From NCBI RefSeq assembly GCF_019393635.1, contig NC_057862.1:261468441-261532440 (forward strand): DNA of 64,000 nt, written 5' to 3'. Shown piece by piece: positions 61,001 to 64,000 of the stretch. The stretch's first letter is position 1. Each line of letters opens with the position of its first letter. The position numbers and the translations under genes are program-made. Source of the DNA: Dromiciops gliroides (Eukaryota; Chordata; Mammalia; Microbiotheria; Microbiotheriidae). The notes under the pieces were generated by a model. It had not been told where the DNA came from. It made no database searches and worked only from the letters and a program-made list of their open reading frames with translations.

Positions 61001-61694
61001 TTCTGTGTTCGTAAAGGAGCATTAAAAATCTACCTATGTATGTCACTATTTTGTCTTTAAATGTATATAAACTTAAGGCTAAACGGTTATACATGCTTAT
61101 TAAAAAACTATGGGGGCAGCTAGGTGGCGCAGTGGATAGAGCACCGGCCCTGGATTCAGGAGGATCTGAGTTCAAATTCGGCCTCAGACACTTAACACTT
61201 ACTAGCTGTGTGACCCTGGGCAAGTCACTTAATCCCAGTTGCCCCACCAAAAAAAAGAAAAAACTATGGATAGTGTGTGCTTTTAAATTCTGCTTTGGAG
61301 ACTTTTATATGACTGGGCTAGTAATTTAATCCATGATCATCTGGTCATCTGGCTCAGCCAGGGCTAATTGTGAAAGATTACTGACTTCTTACTGTGATTT
61401 TTGTCTGACTATACATAAGTTTAGCTCTAATTCTTAAACCTCTTTTTGTTTTAAATTTCACAGAGCAGCAAAGAAGCCCTTTCAGAGGTCAATGCCACTG
61501 GAGTGGCCATGCTTTTCTCTGCTGGGACATTTCTCTATGTTGCAACAGTGCATGTCCTCCCTGAAGTGGGAGGACTAGGTCACAGTCACAAGCCTGACTC
61601 TGCTGGAGGAAAAGGACTCAGCCGCCTGGAGGTGGCAGCTCTGGTTTGGGGTTGCCTCATCCCACTCATTTTGTCGATTGGACACCAGCATTAA
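20119..61694 (+). CDS. SLC39A9: SLC39A9 / ZIP9 zinc transporter (complete, 7 coding exons)
   Basis: Exons 20119-20214, 45022-45130, 49336-49533, 56134-56202, 56964-57049, 58001-58135 and 61464-61694 give 924 nt, 307 aa plus TAA, the same length as human ZIP9. The ATG has a strong context (A at -3, G at +4). The protein is a multi-pass membrane zinc importer of the ZIP family, known from the trans-Golgi and plasma membrane, and ZIP9 is also reported as a membrane androgen receptor. Visible are hydrophobic segments near residues 5-30 and 38-56, a His-rich cytosolic loop (H93-H105, HEHEHSHDH), the TM4 metal motif H155-AAA-DG, the TM5 motif HKAPAAFG (185-192), an N-glycosylation sequon N241-A-T, and a C-terminal GHQH. 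All splice sites are GT/AG and phases agree. No defect was seen. Confidence 0.98.
20815..21200 (-). repeat. L2 LINE fragment, antisense
   Basis: Matches antisense L2 (TTTTATTAAAGACCTACT, GAAGAAGCTTATTGTTTAG, AGTGCATTCCAAG). Diverged. Confidence 0.5.
21458..21640 (+). mobile_element. hAT MITE
   Basis: TTCTTAATCTGGGATCCACA start and GAGTCCATGACACAAAAAAA end; same family as 25018-25176. Confidence 0.6.
21650..22540. other. SLC39A9 intron 1, unclassified stretch
   Basis: AT-rich, no recognised repeat or ORF. Confidence 0.45.
22545..23455 (+). mobile_element. L2 LINE 3' portion
   Basis: About 0.9 kb of CR1-clade L2 ORF2 C-terminus. Frames contain [14 protein letters not shown], the L2 LVxAxITSRLDYCNSLL motif. 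The 3' tail is ATAGGGACTGTTTGTTTTTG. Decayed frames. Confidence 0.8.
23690..23870. repeat. L2/L3-like LINE fragment
   Basis: TCAATAAACAAGAATTTACC and CTCTCAAGGAACTTGTATTC, an antisense L2 end following a short sense piece. Confidence 0.45.
24553..24583. repeat. (TTTTG)n simple repeat
   Basis: About six tandem TTTTG units. Confidence 0.85.
24665..24945 (+). repeat. MIR-type SINE, nearly full length
   Basis: tRNA-like head (AGAGTCAGAAAGATCTGAG), core (CCTCTTCTGTAAAATGGGG) and 3' end (AGTAAGCACTATATAAATG) are in order over about 280 bp. Confidence 0.85.
25018..25176 (+). mobile_element. hAT MITE with TCTAGA-type target
   Basis: 159 bp, termini CAGAGATTCTTAATCTGAG and AAAGAACCCCTG. It is flanked by ATCTAGAT and ATATAGAC, close to the hAT nTCTAGAn preference. 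Confidence 0.78.
25235..26345 (+). mobile_element. L1 LINE 5' UTR/ORF1 fragment
   Basis: Marsupial L1-like start (GAAAAGATGGCAGAGAGGG). A decayed ORF1 C-terminal region follows (CAAAGAGCCACACTCAGCAT, then AAGACCAGAGCTGAAG, equivalent to KRPELNRKFD). Confidence 0.6.
26350..26625 (+). repeat. MIR-type SINE, nearly full length
   Basis: GACTTGGAGTCAGGAAGATC head, GGGCAAGTCACAAC, and AGTAGGCACTATATAAATG end. Confidence 0.85.
26764..27293 (-). mobile_element. Fossil retroviral 3' LTR
   Basis: About 530 bp, minus strand, TGTGGTAAA...TCTCGCA, with AATAAA in the R region. On its upstream side lies a polypurine tract (AAAAGGGGGGAA, plus 27294 onward), marking it as a 3' LTR rather than a solo one. 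It is related to the LTR at 36388. Broken; the 5' LTR was not found. Confidence 0.75.
27294..27890 (-). mobile_element. Remnant of fossil provirus next to 3' LTR
   Basis: Begins with the polypurine tract. No recognisable gag, pol or env is seen. 27,605-27,715 holds three to four imperfect copies of a CTGGATTCTGGTCTGG unit. The upstream limit is uncertain. Confidence 0.4.
27912..28060 (+). mobile_element. Marsupial tRNA-headed SINE
   Basis: Plus-strand copy with tail drifting into (AT)n. Similar AATATAGGGGAGG/ATATATGGGGGAAGG flanks. Confidence 0.9.
28075..28970 (+). mobile_element. L1 LINE inter-ORF and ORF2 endonuclease fragment
   Basis: Encodes [20 protein letters not shown], the L1 ORF2 start (TVNVNGxNSPIKRKR). 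Farther on, [17 protein letters not shown] resembles the GDFNTPL endonuclease motif. 5' and 3' truncated. Confidence 0.6.
29225..29390 (+). repeat. Marsupial LINE 3' UTR fragment
   Basis: GGGCCATGTGGGAATTTG and ATATTTGTTACAAGGGTTT match the 3' UTR block seen near 8,820. Confidence 0.5.
29400..30005. other. Intronic, A-rich, unclassified
   Basis: Very A-rich stretch (29,580-29,760) without recognised element. Confidence 0.4.
30023..30177 (+). mobile_element. Marsupial tRNA-headed SINE
   Basis: Plus-strand, near-consensus. GAAAAGTAGTATTCCC duplications lie on both sides (one mismatch). Confidence 0.95.
30545..30700 (+). repeat. MAR1-like CORE-SINE
   Basis: TTAACCTCTCAGTGCCCTAG, TATAAATTGCAGAGAGG and CAGTAAAATCACAGTCC; same family as 12,890 and 59,455. 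Confidence 0.6.
31217..31374 (+). mobile_element. Marsupial tRNA-headed SINE
   Basis: Plus-strand copy with perfect 14-bp duplications GAAAATCACATTTT (31203-31216, 31375-31388). Confidence 0.95.
31925..32200 (+). mobile_element. tRNA-headed SINE with RTE-type 3' tail
   Basis: The head resembles the common SINE, but the 3' half is different: CTTGCCATTGGACCCAGAC, GGTTGGTGACCTTG and a terminal GAATGAAGGACAAACAG. That tail is characteristic of RTE-mobilised marsupial SINEs. Confidence 0.75.
32455..32804 (+). repeat. Marsupial L1-type LINE 3' UTR
   Basis: CTTTGCAAGGGGCAGGGTGG, GATGTCAGATTTTTTTC and TCTCTGGGAGGGGAGAGG. Confidence 0.55.
32825..32977 (+). mobile_element. Marsupial tRNA-headed SINE
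   Basis: Plus-strand; TAATAATGATAGGAA duplications on both sides. Confidence 0.95.
33024..33062 (+). mobile_element. SINE 5' fragment only
   Basis: Only GGGGGCAGTTAGGTGGCACA to CACCAGCCC remains. The rest of the head, body and tail are absent, so it was cut by a later deletion or recombination. Confidence 0.85.
33325..33460 (+). repeat. MIR-type SINE fragment
   Basis: GAATTACTAGCTTTCTGACC, TTGGGCACATC and CTTCAGTTTCTTTATC. Confidence 0.65.
33540..33722 (+). repeat. L2 LINE 3' tail
   Basis: AGCCTCTCAAGAGTAG, CAGTGCCTTGCATAGAGCAG and CTAAATAAATGTTGAATAA. Confidence 0.65.
33730..34430. other. SLC39A9 intron 1, unclassified AT-rich
   Basis: No recognised repeat apart from a possible L2-like GTTTGACACATAGTAGG at 34,225. 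Confidence 0.4.
34435..34550 (+). repeat. L1 3' UTR fragment
   Basis: TATAACCTATGTCTGATTGC then a GGGAGGGGAGAGGGGG run and ATTTGGAACTCAAA. Confidence 0.7.
35010..35068 (-). mobile_element. SINE 3' fragment
   Basis: Only the tail-proximal part of a minus-strand copy (GGGCAATGAGGGTTCAGTG, CTTGCCCAAGGTC). Confidence 0.75.
35375..36387 (-). mobile_element. L1/HAL1-type LINE, 3' portion (antisense)
   Basis: Antisense L1 3' UTR and ORF2 tail (35,375-35,850: CATCAGTTCTTTCTCTG, GTAAGTCTTTCCAGG). Inter-ORF and ORF2-start-like sequence follows to 36,387 with another tail-like piece near 36,190-36,300. Part of a LINE continuing past the LTR to 38,290. Confidence 0.65.
36388..36911 (+). mobile_element. 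Fossil solo LTR related to 26764-27293
   Basis: 524 bp, TGTGGTAAA...TCTCACA, plus strand. It shares CCCTTTTGGGGAGGAGA and GTGAGTTTTATA blocks with the 26.8-kb LTR. AATAAA sits about 140 bp from the end. CCTC lies on both sides. Inserted in an antisense L1/HAL1. More diverged, hence probably older, than the 5.3/50.5-kb pair. Confidence 0.65.
36912..37157 (-). mobile_element. L1/HAL1-type LINE, inter-ORF portion
   Basis: Pyrimidine-rich antisense inter-ORF sequence (GAGCCAATTCTGATGATATT) resuming after the LTR. Confidence 0.6.
37158..37270 (+). mobile_element. Marsupial SINE, diverged
   Basis: GTTAGTTAGGTGGCACAGTG head with a decayed body, inserted in the antisense LINE. Confidence 0.8.
37271..38290 (-). 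mobile_element. L1/HAL1-type LINE, ORF1 portion
   Basis: The minus strand encodes L1 ORF1p pieces. A coiled-coil region ([20 protein letters not shown]) is followed by the RRM region ([40 protein letters not shown]). The C-terminal domain ([33 protein letters not shown]) comes last. Three different frames are used, so it is a decayed copy. ORF2 is largely missing downstream, which would fit a HAL1 or an internally deleted L1. Confidence 0.85.
38400..38660 (+). repeat. MIR-type SINE
   Basis: GTAAGAATGCTGGACTTAGG head, CACCTCACTTAACTTCTCTG, then the ATAAACCTTAGAGCACTAT end. Confidence 0.65.
38745..38865 (-). repeat. L1 3' UTR fragment, antisense
   Basis: AAATTTTGAGTTCCAGATTC, TCCTCCCCAATACATTGAG and AAGGCAAGCAATATGATA. 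Confidence 0.65.
39150..39320 (+). repeat. MIR-type SINE fragment
   Basis: GCTAATTGTGTGAACTTGAG and AAAATTCTCTTTAAAATGG. Confidence 0.55.
39325..39464 (-). mobile_element. RTE-type marsupial SINE, left part
   Basis: GGTCATATCCAACTCTTTG, GTTTTCTTGGCAAAGATC and CATTTCCTTCTCCAG belong to a marsupial SINE that resumes at 40203 after an L1 insertion. Confidence 0.7.
39465..40188 (+). mobile_element. L1 LINE, 5'-truncated, with target duplication
   Basis: ORF2 C-terminus: a frame reads [17 protein letters not shown], then [15 protein letters not shown] and [11 protein letters not shown], equivalent to human L1 VPYDPAIPLLGIYPKD/IAALFTIAKTW. The 3' UTR ends AATAAAATAC plus A-tail. AAGTGACTTGTCCA flanks both sides (39451-39464, 40189-40202). 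Confidence 0.92.
40203..40262 (-). mobile_element. RTE-type marsupial SINE, right part
   Basis: GGGTCACACAGCTAGTAAGTG and GATCTGAACTCAGATCTTCC complete the SINE split by the L1. Confidence 0.7.
40321..40352. repeat. (CA)16 microsatellite
   Basis: Sixteen perfect CA units. Confidence 0.95.
40440..40560 (-). repeat. L2 LINE 3' end, antisense
   Basis: TTTTTTAAGCACTTATACTG, CTGCTCACAAGAAGC. Confidence 0.5.
41798..41948 (-). mobile_element. Marsupial SINE nested in L2
   Basis: Minus-strand SINE with CCTGTTCTTCAATTTCT/CCTATTCTTCAATTTCT duplications. Confidence 0.95.
42164..42195. repeat. (CTG)n trinucleotide repeat
   Basis: 32 bp, about 10.7 perfect units, inside the L2. Confidence 0.95.
44220..45021. 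other. End of SLC39A9 intron 1
   Basis: AT-rich; 44,340-44,600 weakly resembles an antisense L1-type 3' UTR. Ends in the polypyrimidine tract and acceptor of exon 2. Confidence 0.4.
45022..45130 (+). CDS. SLC39A9: SLC39A9 coding exon 2
   Basis: Encodes residues 33-68 plus one base of G69: [16 protein letters not shown] to YEDILEG. It includes the VPEGVHAL segment (55-62). Acceptor TTCTAG and donor GTGAGA flank it. Confidence 0.98.
45228..45335 (+). repeat. MIR-type SINE fragment
   Basis: GGCAGAATGGTATAATGGAT and ACCCAGGACAAGTCATC. Confidence 0.6.
45593..45749 (-). mobile_element. Marsupial tRNA-headed SINE
   Basis: Minus-strand copy with CCAAAGGAGTTAA duplications (45580-45592, 45750-45762). 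Confidence 0.95.
45765..46600. other. SLC39A9 intron 2, unclassified
   Basis: No recognised repeat or ORF. Confidence 0.4.
46605..47030 (+). mobile_element. L1 3' end (3' UTR mainly)
   Basis: CACAGTAACAACATTATGTG, CTTTCCACATCCAGAGAG and ATGTTGAAAACTATCTTCAC, then AATAAAATAC and an A-rich tail. Confidence 0.85.
47452..47600 (+). mobile_element. Marsupial tRNA-headed SINE
   Basis: Plus-strand; CAGAAGCAATAGAAA duplications on both sides. Confidence 0.95.
47620..49335. other. SLC39A9 intron 2 end, mostly unclassified
   Basis: Contains an MIR/L3-like fragment at 48,810-48,900 (GAGATCATTCTCCAATG, GATGAGGAAATAGGTGC). Otherwise no recognised element. Confidence 0.4.
49336..49533 (+). CDS. SLC39A9: SLC39A9 coding exon 3 (His-rich loop)
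   Basis: Encodes residues 69-134. [17 protein letters not shown] leads into the histidine-rich loop, then the hydrophobic segment [17 protein letters not shown]. Acceptor CATTAG, donor GTAAGTG. Confidence 0.98.
49823..49890. repeat. (GATA)17 microsatellite
   Basis: Seventeen uninterrupted GATA units, 290 bp after exon 3. Confidence 0.97.
49900..50390. other. SLC39A9 intron 3, unclassified
   Basis: No recognised repeat or ORF. Confidence 0.4.
50405..50920 (-). mobile_element. Marsupial SINE split by solo LTR
   Basis: SINE tail and body at 50405-50537, head at 50900-50920. CTGTGTTATATCTT duplications (50390-50404, 50921-50934) bracket the whole unit, so the LTR entered afterwards. Confidence 0.93.
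50538..50895 (-). mobile_element. Fossil solo LTR, ERV1/gamma-like (copy 2)
   Basis: 358 bp, TG...CA, flanked by CCAC (50534-50537, 50896-50899). Nearly identical to the LTR at 5318 and in the same orientation. No internal region remains. It is younger than the SINE it splits. Confidence 0.9.
51100..51167 (+). repeat. MIR-type SINE, left part
   Basis: GAGTGCTGGAAGATCTAAAT and GGTGACTTTGGAC; continues at 52882 after the LTR cluster and a SINE. Confidence 0.7.
51168..51657 (+). mobile_element. Fossil LTR-like element, outermost of nested cluster
   Basis: Starts TGTGAGAAAATAATTA; a TATA-like GATAAAAATCC lies near 51,525. GGAC before it (51164-51167) recurs at 52706-52709, suggesting a 4-bp duplication around the whole cluster 51168-52705. 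Class uncertain. Confidence 0.5.
51658..52127 (-). mobile_element. Fossil LTR, middle of nested cluster
   Basis: 470 bp, minus strand, TGTGAGAAATGG...TTTCTCA, with TATA-like ATATAAAAC and AATAAAGCC in the expected order. No internal region adjoins it. Confidence 0.65.
52128..52684 (-). mobile_element. Fossil LTR, right member of nested cluster
   Basis: 557 bp, minus strand, TGTTATGGGCCC...AACCCCCA, with an AATAAA near 52,212 and TATA-like ATATAAAAGG near 52,343. It abuts the middle LTR with no spacer. Confidence 0.65.
52712..52872 (+). mobile_element. Marsupial tRNA-headed SINE
   Basis: Near-consensus copy with ACAGGACTT duplications (52703-52711, 52873-52881). Confidence 0.95.
52882..53030 (+). 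repeat. MIR-type SINE, right part
   Basis: AACCTGTTTGCCACAGTTTC, ATCTGTAAAATGAAGG and TAGTAGGTGGTATATAC; continuation of 51100. Confidence 0.75.
53160..53420. repeat. AT-rich palindromic tract
   Basis: TA-dinucleotide-rich. Includes an inverted repeat at 53272-53330 whose arms start GGCTATATATAATTTTATG and end ATAAAGCC, with a short loop. Confidence 0.8.
53475..53580 (-). repeat. MIR/L3-like fragment
   Basis: TTCTCATTTTATAGATGTGG and AAACTGAGGCCCAAC. Confidence 0.55.
53612..53750 (-). mobile_element. Marsupial tRNA-headed SINE
   Basis: Minus-strand; CTTAAGTGCCATTT/CTTAAATGCCATTT flanks. Confidence 0.92.
54035..54880 (-). mobile_element. L2 LINE, antisense
   Basis: Antisense L2 ORF2: GGGAGTGATGCAATAAAAAG, GGGACCCCAGGGTTGTGAGC and GAGTTTGAGATGACTGTGGG (complement of the L2 CCCACAGGCATCTCAAACTC block). 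Confidence 0.65.
54975..55037. repeat. (AT)n microsatellite
   Basis: About 31 perfect AT units directly 5' of an L1 tail. Confidence 0.97.
55038..55190 (+). mobile_element. L1 3' tail, first of tandem pair
   Basis: ATATCAGATTACCTGCTG, poly-purine GGGAGGGGGGGGAG, ATGTTGAAAACTATCTC and AATAAAATAC. GCATCAGA lies before the AT tract (54946-54953) and after the tail (55191-55198). Confidence 0.85.
55199..55339 (+). mobile_element. L1 3' tail, second of tandem pair
   Basis: TATAACCTATTGCTTGCTG, ATTTGGAACTCAAAATC and AATAAAATACTATTAAG. TTAAAGAAGC brackets the whole tandem block (54938-54947, 55340-55349). Confidence 0.85.
55377..55522 (+). mobile_element. Marsupial tRNA-headed SINE
   Basis: Plus-strand; AATGGTCATGAAA duplications on both sides. 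Confidence 0.95.
55717..55739. repeat. (GT)11 microsatellite
   Basis: Eleven GT units. Confidence 0.9.
55800..56020 (-). repeat. MIR-type SINE, antisense
   Basis: GGCTTACAGAGTGCTTTC, CACAATAACTGTGTGAG and AACCTGGACTTAACCC. Confidence 0.55.
56134..56202 (+). CDS. SLC39A9: SLC39A9 coding exon 4
   Basis: Encodes residues 135-157 ([19 protein letters not shown] to HAA) and carries H155 of the metal site. The donor is GTAGGA, weaker than the other donors of this gene, which bears on the possible intron retention noted separately. Confidence 0.98.
56203..56963 (+). other. SLC39A9: SLC39A9 intron 4 / possible alternative terminal exon
   Basis: A 761-bp repeat-free intron. Read-through from exon 4 adds 10 residues ([10 protein letters not shown]) before an in-frame TGA. 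AATAAA signals lie at 56757-56762 and 56820-56825. The donor is the non-optimal GTAGGA. Whether it is used is unknown. Confidence 0.3.
56964..57049 (+). CDS. SLC39A9: SLC39A9 coding exon 5
   Basis: Encodes residues 158-186: A-D159-G completes the TM4 metal motif, then [15 protein letters not shown] and FVAIMLHK. Acceptor CATTCAG, donor GTAAGC. Confidence 0.98.
57078..57258 (-). repeat. L1 3' tail, antisense, next to exon 5
   Basis: Complement of the L1 3' UTR: TAATTACATGTAGAAATTG, GTTCCAATTTTTTCTCCC and CAGCAAGCAATCTGATTG. It starts 29 bp after the exon 5 donor. Confidence 0.8.
57560..57805 (+). other. Unidentified 81-codon ORF in SLC39A9 intron 5
   Basis: The ORF runs [13 protein letters not shown] to DIFKLINE and has a protein-like composition. 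It contains [15 protein letters not shown] and a Cys/Asp-rich [11 protein letters not shown]. An AATAAA overlaps its end, and a splice-acceptor-like AAACTGCAG lies just upstream. I do not recognise the family. It could be an exon of an alternative transcript, a fragment of an old retroposed or transposon-borne gene, or chance. No repeat signature overlaps it. Confidence 0.25.
58001..58135 (+). CDS. SLC39A9: SLC39A9 coding exon 6
   Basis: Encodes residues 187-231, [15 protein letters not shown] to TYLGLSK. It joins HK of exon 5 to form the conserved HKxPxxFG motif. Acceptor CTTCCAG, donor GTAAGT; phase 0 on both sides. Confidence 0.98.
58343..59040 (-). mobile_element. L2 LINE, antisense
   Basis: The minus strand carries a 194-codon open frame with [22 protein letters not shown], the L2 ORF2 C-terminal motif (TSRLDYCNSLL). 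The L2 3' end (AATAAACATTAAGTGCC antisense) is at the left. Confidence 0.82.
59455..59660 (+). repeat. MAR1-like CORE-SINE
   Basis: GGCCTAGGTTCCAGTCCC, AGAAGTTGCAAAGAAAG and ATTGAAACCACAGGTCC. Confidence 0.65.
59665..60090. other. SLC39A9 intron 6, unclassified
   Basis: No recognised repeat. Confidence 0.4.
60110..60279 (+). mobile_element. Marsupial SINE, closest to consensus
   Basis: TGGCGCAGTGG A-box, GAGTTCAAATCC B-box and a (CAAAAA)n tail, with 16-bp perfect AGAAGTAGTAGTAGAG duplications (60094-60109, 60280-60295). Probably among the youngest here. Confidence 0.97.
60650..60895 (-). repeat. MIR-type SINE, antisense, nearly full length
   Basis: GATAACTAATGTTTATATAG, CATTTAAGGAAACTGAGG, CCCAGGGTCACACAGC and CTTCCTGACTCCAGGTCC. 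Confidence 0.85.
61113..61256 (+). mobile_element. Marsupial tRNA-headed SINE
   Basis: Near-consensus copy 200 bp before exon 7; AAAAAACTATGG duplications on both sides. Confidence 0.96.
61464..61694 (+). CDS. SLC39A9: SLC39A9 coding exon 7 and stop
   Basis: Encodes residues 232-307, [17 protein letters not shown] to GHQH, then TAA. It carries the sequon N241-A-T and a second short His motif (GHSH, 270-273). Residue 293 is Trp where I recall Leu in human. Confidence 0.98.
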   Translation, partial: SSKEALSEVNATGVAMLFSAGTFLYVATVHVLPEVGGLGHSHKPDSAGGKGLSRLEVAALVWGCLIPLILSIGHQH

Positions 61695-63217
61695 ATGTTC
61701 AGGTCCCAGCCTCTGTCCTTGGTCTTTCAGAAGTCTGATGTGGATAGCACATTACAGCTGCTCAATTCCTGTCTCTTGTCTTACCTTGCCTAGCTCCACC
61801 AATATTTCAGAAGCCCAGTGAGGATTGTGATGTAAAACTCAGAGTACTAGAAATGCTTTTTAGCATAACAACATATTACATATGCCTATAGAAATTCTTT
61901 GGTTATTTTACATTTTTTAAAAGACCCCTTCACATTTGAGTTTTTAGGATTTTGATTACCCTCTTCTCAGGAAAAATGAAATTTAGATTTCAAGGTAAAG
62001 TGGAGGACTTAATTGCTCACTTTAAAATAATAATTATTGAAGTATAGTATTCAAAATTCATCTTTCATTCTTGGGTTGACACATATTGAACTTCCCTCCT
62101 CTTTAGTTTAAGGGATCTCTGAACTTGTTTTTGTTTTTAACTTGGTCTTTGCCATTTTGACACTGGTGCTTATTAACATCTGTGTCCCATGCCTGGACTA
62201 TATGCTGAAAGACGATTGAGTCTGGGTTTGTTGAAAACAGAAGAAAAATTATGAGTGAGTACACAAAAAGGAAACAATTGGGGTAGCACAGATTAGGAAG
62301 GAATGAAGTACTTGCTTCTGCTTCTCTGCAGGAAAGGGTAAAATCCCAGAAAATTAAAGATAAGGAAATTTCTTTCTAAAGAGATGACTGACTAGTTTTA
62401 TAAAATATTTTTCTCTAAGTTTCCCCTGGAAGAGTTCCAGCCTTCAGCATATTCCTATGGAGCAGCACCACAGCTTCAGGCCATTTCCAGGGACTCAGAT
62501 TTGCAGAGTATCTTTAGAAATGAAGAGATACTAAACTGGAAACAAATTATGGATATTAAGGAGAGAGGTCTCTGGATCATTTTTAAAGTTAGAATAACTG
62601 AATTCCATGTTGTGAGTTTTCTTGTTTTTAAAAAGTATTAATGTTGGCAGAACAGCAATCCCTTTGGTAAAATAAGTGGTGCATTTTGGGGAATGCTAAG
62701 TATGCTTCCAGTAAGCATCTTTTGTGGTAAGGAAAAGTCATGCTATATCATAAATGAGAAGTGTTTTCCTTGTAATTGAAATCATGTCCCCTGATTTTTC
62801 CCCCTCTTGCCTCTGAGATAAAACTTTTCCCTCTAAGCTTTTATACACATCATTCCCTTTTTCTCCTCTCTACTCTTCCCGTAGGCAACTTGGTGGTGGG
62901 GATGCTAATAAATTCTACAGGATTTAGTTCTCATCAGGACACCCACTCTTTGGATTATGTTGAAGCTCCCATTTCTTCTAACTAGGTAATTTTCATCCAG
63001 TGCAAATTGTCTAAGCCTTTAAATTACTTACCTTCTTAGGAGAAATTTGTCACAATAGTTAAAATGCTGGACCTCCTTTTACTTTTCGAAGAAATTTTTT
63101 TTAGTTGTAAACCTGTTCAATATATACTCAGTGAGCTTCTACTCTTAAGCCCTGACATTTCCCAAATCAGTGCTCTGGATGTTTTGAGTCCCTGTTAACC
63201 CTTTGATGGGACTGAAA

Positions 63218-63223
63218 AATAAA
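63218..63223 (+). terminator. SLC39A9: Candidate SLC39A9 poly(A) signal
   Basis: AATAAA about 1.5 kb past the stop, followed within 30 nt by T-rich sequence. Confidence 0.5.
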
Positions 63224-63619
63224 TGTTGTAGTTTTAACTTTTGATTTACTTTTTTTAATCCCAGCTCCAAACATGTTATCACATAAAGGGGAACAAGATT
63301 ATCTTTCTCCAGTAAATAGATTTTCTTATCCCATAAAAATTATTTGTGACACACAAGCTGTAATATGCCTGTGATTACTTACTAATTTATCATTATTAGC
63401 TATAGATTTGCAAGCCCTCTTGGCTGCAGACCAAAGCTAAATAGTAAGTTACTTCCCCTGACCTTCCCATTGCATCACTTGTACTTAAGATATACAGAAG
63501 ATATTGTATAGAAAATATGTGACTTTCTTAGCCAGACAAGATAGATTTGGGGCTTCATCTTGCCCTTCAAAATTACTTGGTTGCCTTGAATTCTATCTAA
63601 CATTGCACTTTTGCTGTCA

Positions 63620-63625
63620 AATAAA
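63620..63625 (+). terminator. SLC39A9: Candidate SLC39A9 poly(A) signal
   Basis: AATAAA about 1.9 kb past the stop, followed by a GT-rich stretch (TTTGGTGTTTGGTTTGG), a good downstream element. Confidence 0.55.
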
Positions 63626-63961
63626 TTGCACAATTTTGGTGTTTGGTTTGGATGGGAATTTTACCATCTAGCTCTTGTGCAGTGAATAGATGTTACTCTG
63701 CTGGCCAAAGACCCTTTCAGCAGTGCCTTGCCATTATCTTTATGAGTTTGGCTAGAATCTTGCTATGCAGGGCCTTGGACACTAACAAGGATTAAACTAT
63801 TTTCCAGATCTACCTTCATCTGCAACTTCACCATCACAGGCCAATCTGTCAGGACTAATTAGTTCCTAAGAGCATTGTCTGTAATTCTTCTTAGACTTTT
63901 GGTTTTTTCTGCCCCAGGAATTCCTTGTCTTTATTCAAGGTCAGCAGATAAAAATAGCCAT

Positions 63962-63967
63962 AATAAA
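63962..63967 (+). terminator. SLC39A9: Candidate SLC39A9 poly(A) signal
   Basis: AATAAA about 2.27 kb past the stop, close to the end of the window. Confidence 0.4.
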
Positions 63968-64000
63968 TTTGTAGGGCTCAAACACTTCTCCACGCAGCAG

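Larger units (their letters stand above)
61695..64000 (+). other. SLC39A9: SLC39A9 3' UTR and downstream flank
   Basis: Repeat-poor sequence after the stop with canonical AATAAA at 63218-63223, 63620-63625 and 63962-63967. The lack of SINEs over 2.3 kb, unlike the introns, fits a long 3' UTR. Which signal is used cannot be told, and the UTR could continue past the window. Confidence 0.7.

Noticed and set aside
1292-61329. Many short ORFs containing [18 protein letters not shown] or [17 protein letters not shown]
   Set aside because: They are translations of the tRNA-headed SINE on either strand, not genes.

Overview
This window is nuclear DNA from a mammal, almost certainly a marsupial. It holds two well-conserved mammalian genes with GT/AG introns. 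About 27 copies or fragments of a tRNA-headed, poly(A)-tailed SINE (5' end GGGGCAGCTAGGTGGCGCAG) of the kind abundant in marsupials are present, with marsupial-type L1 tails, L2 and MIR/CORE-SINEs. The species cannot be read from the sequence alone. No bacterial genes, CRISPR arrays or operons are present.

Layout. 1-2,680 is intergenic. 3,064-18,905 is ERH (enhancer of rudimentary homolog) on the minus strand, four exons, 104 aa. 18,480-19,680 is a CpG-rich, TATA-less bidirectional promoter with CCAAT, ETS, GC-box and YY1 motifs. 20,119-61,694 is SLC39A9 (ZIP9 zinc transporter) on the plus strand, seven coding exons, 307 aa. Its introns are about 24.8, 4.2, 6.6, 0.76, 0.95 and 3.3 kb. 61,695-64,000 is its 3' UTR and downstream DNA with several AATAAA signals. 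Both coding sequences are intact across all splice junctions. ERH is a small nuclear RNA-processing/splicing factor; ZIP9 is a Golgi/plasma-membrane zinc importer. They share a promoter but no pathway is evident from sequence. The head-to-head order matches human 14q24 from memory.

Introns are mostly transposon debris: L2 (one about 3.5 kb copy at 40.7-44.2 kb), L1 pieces (one apparently twin-primed), hAT MITEs, MIR-type SINEs and fossil retroviral LTRs. The LTRs comprise two near-identical solo LTRs at 5.3 and 50.5 kb, a related pair at 26.8 and 36.4 kb, and a nested cluster at 51.2-52.7 kb.

No convincing new molecular system was found. The most unusual structures are an inverted SINE pair whose target-site duplications are swapped, best explained by a 37-bp micro-inversion (9.06-9.42 kb); a possible intron-retention terminal exon of SLC39A9 (56.2 kb); an unidentified 81-codon ORF in SLC39A9 intron 5 (57.56 kb); and the LTR cluster.
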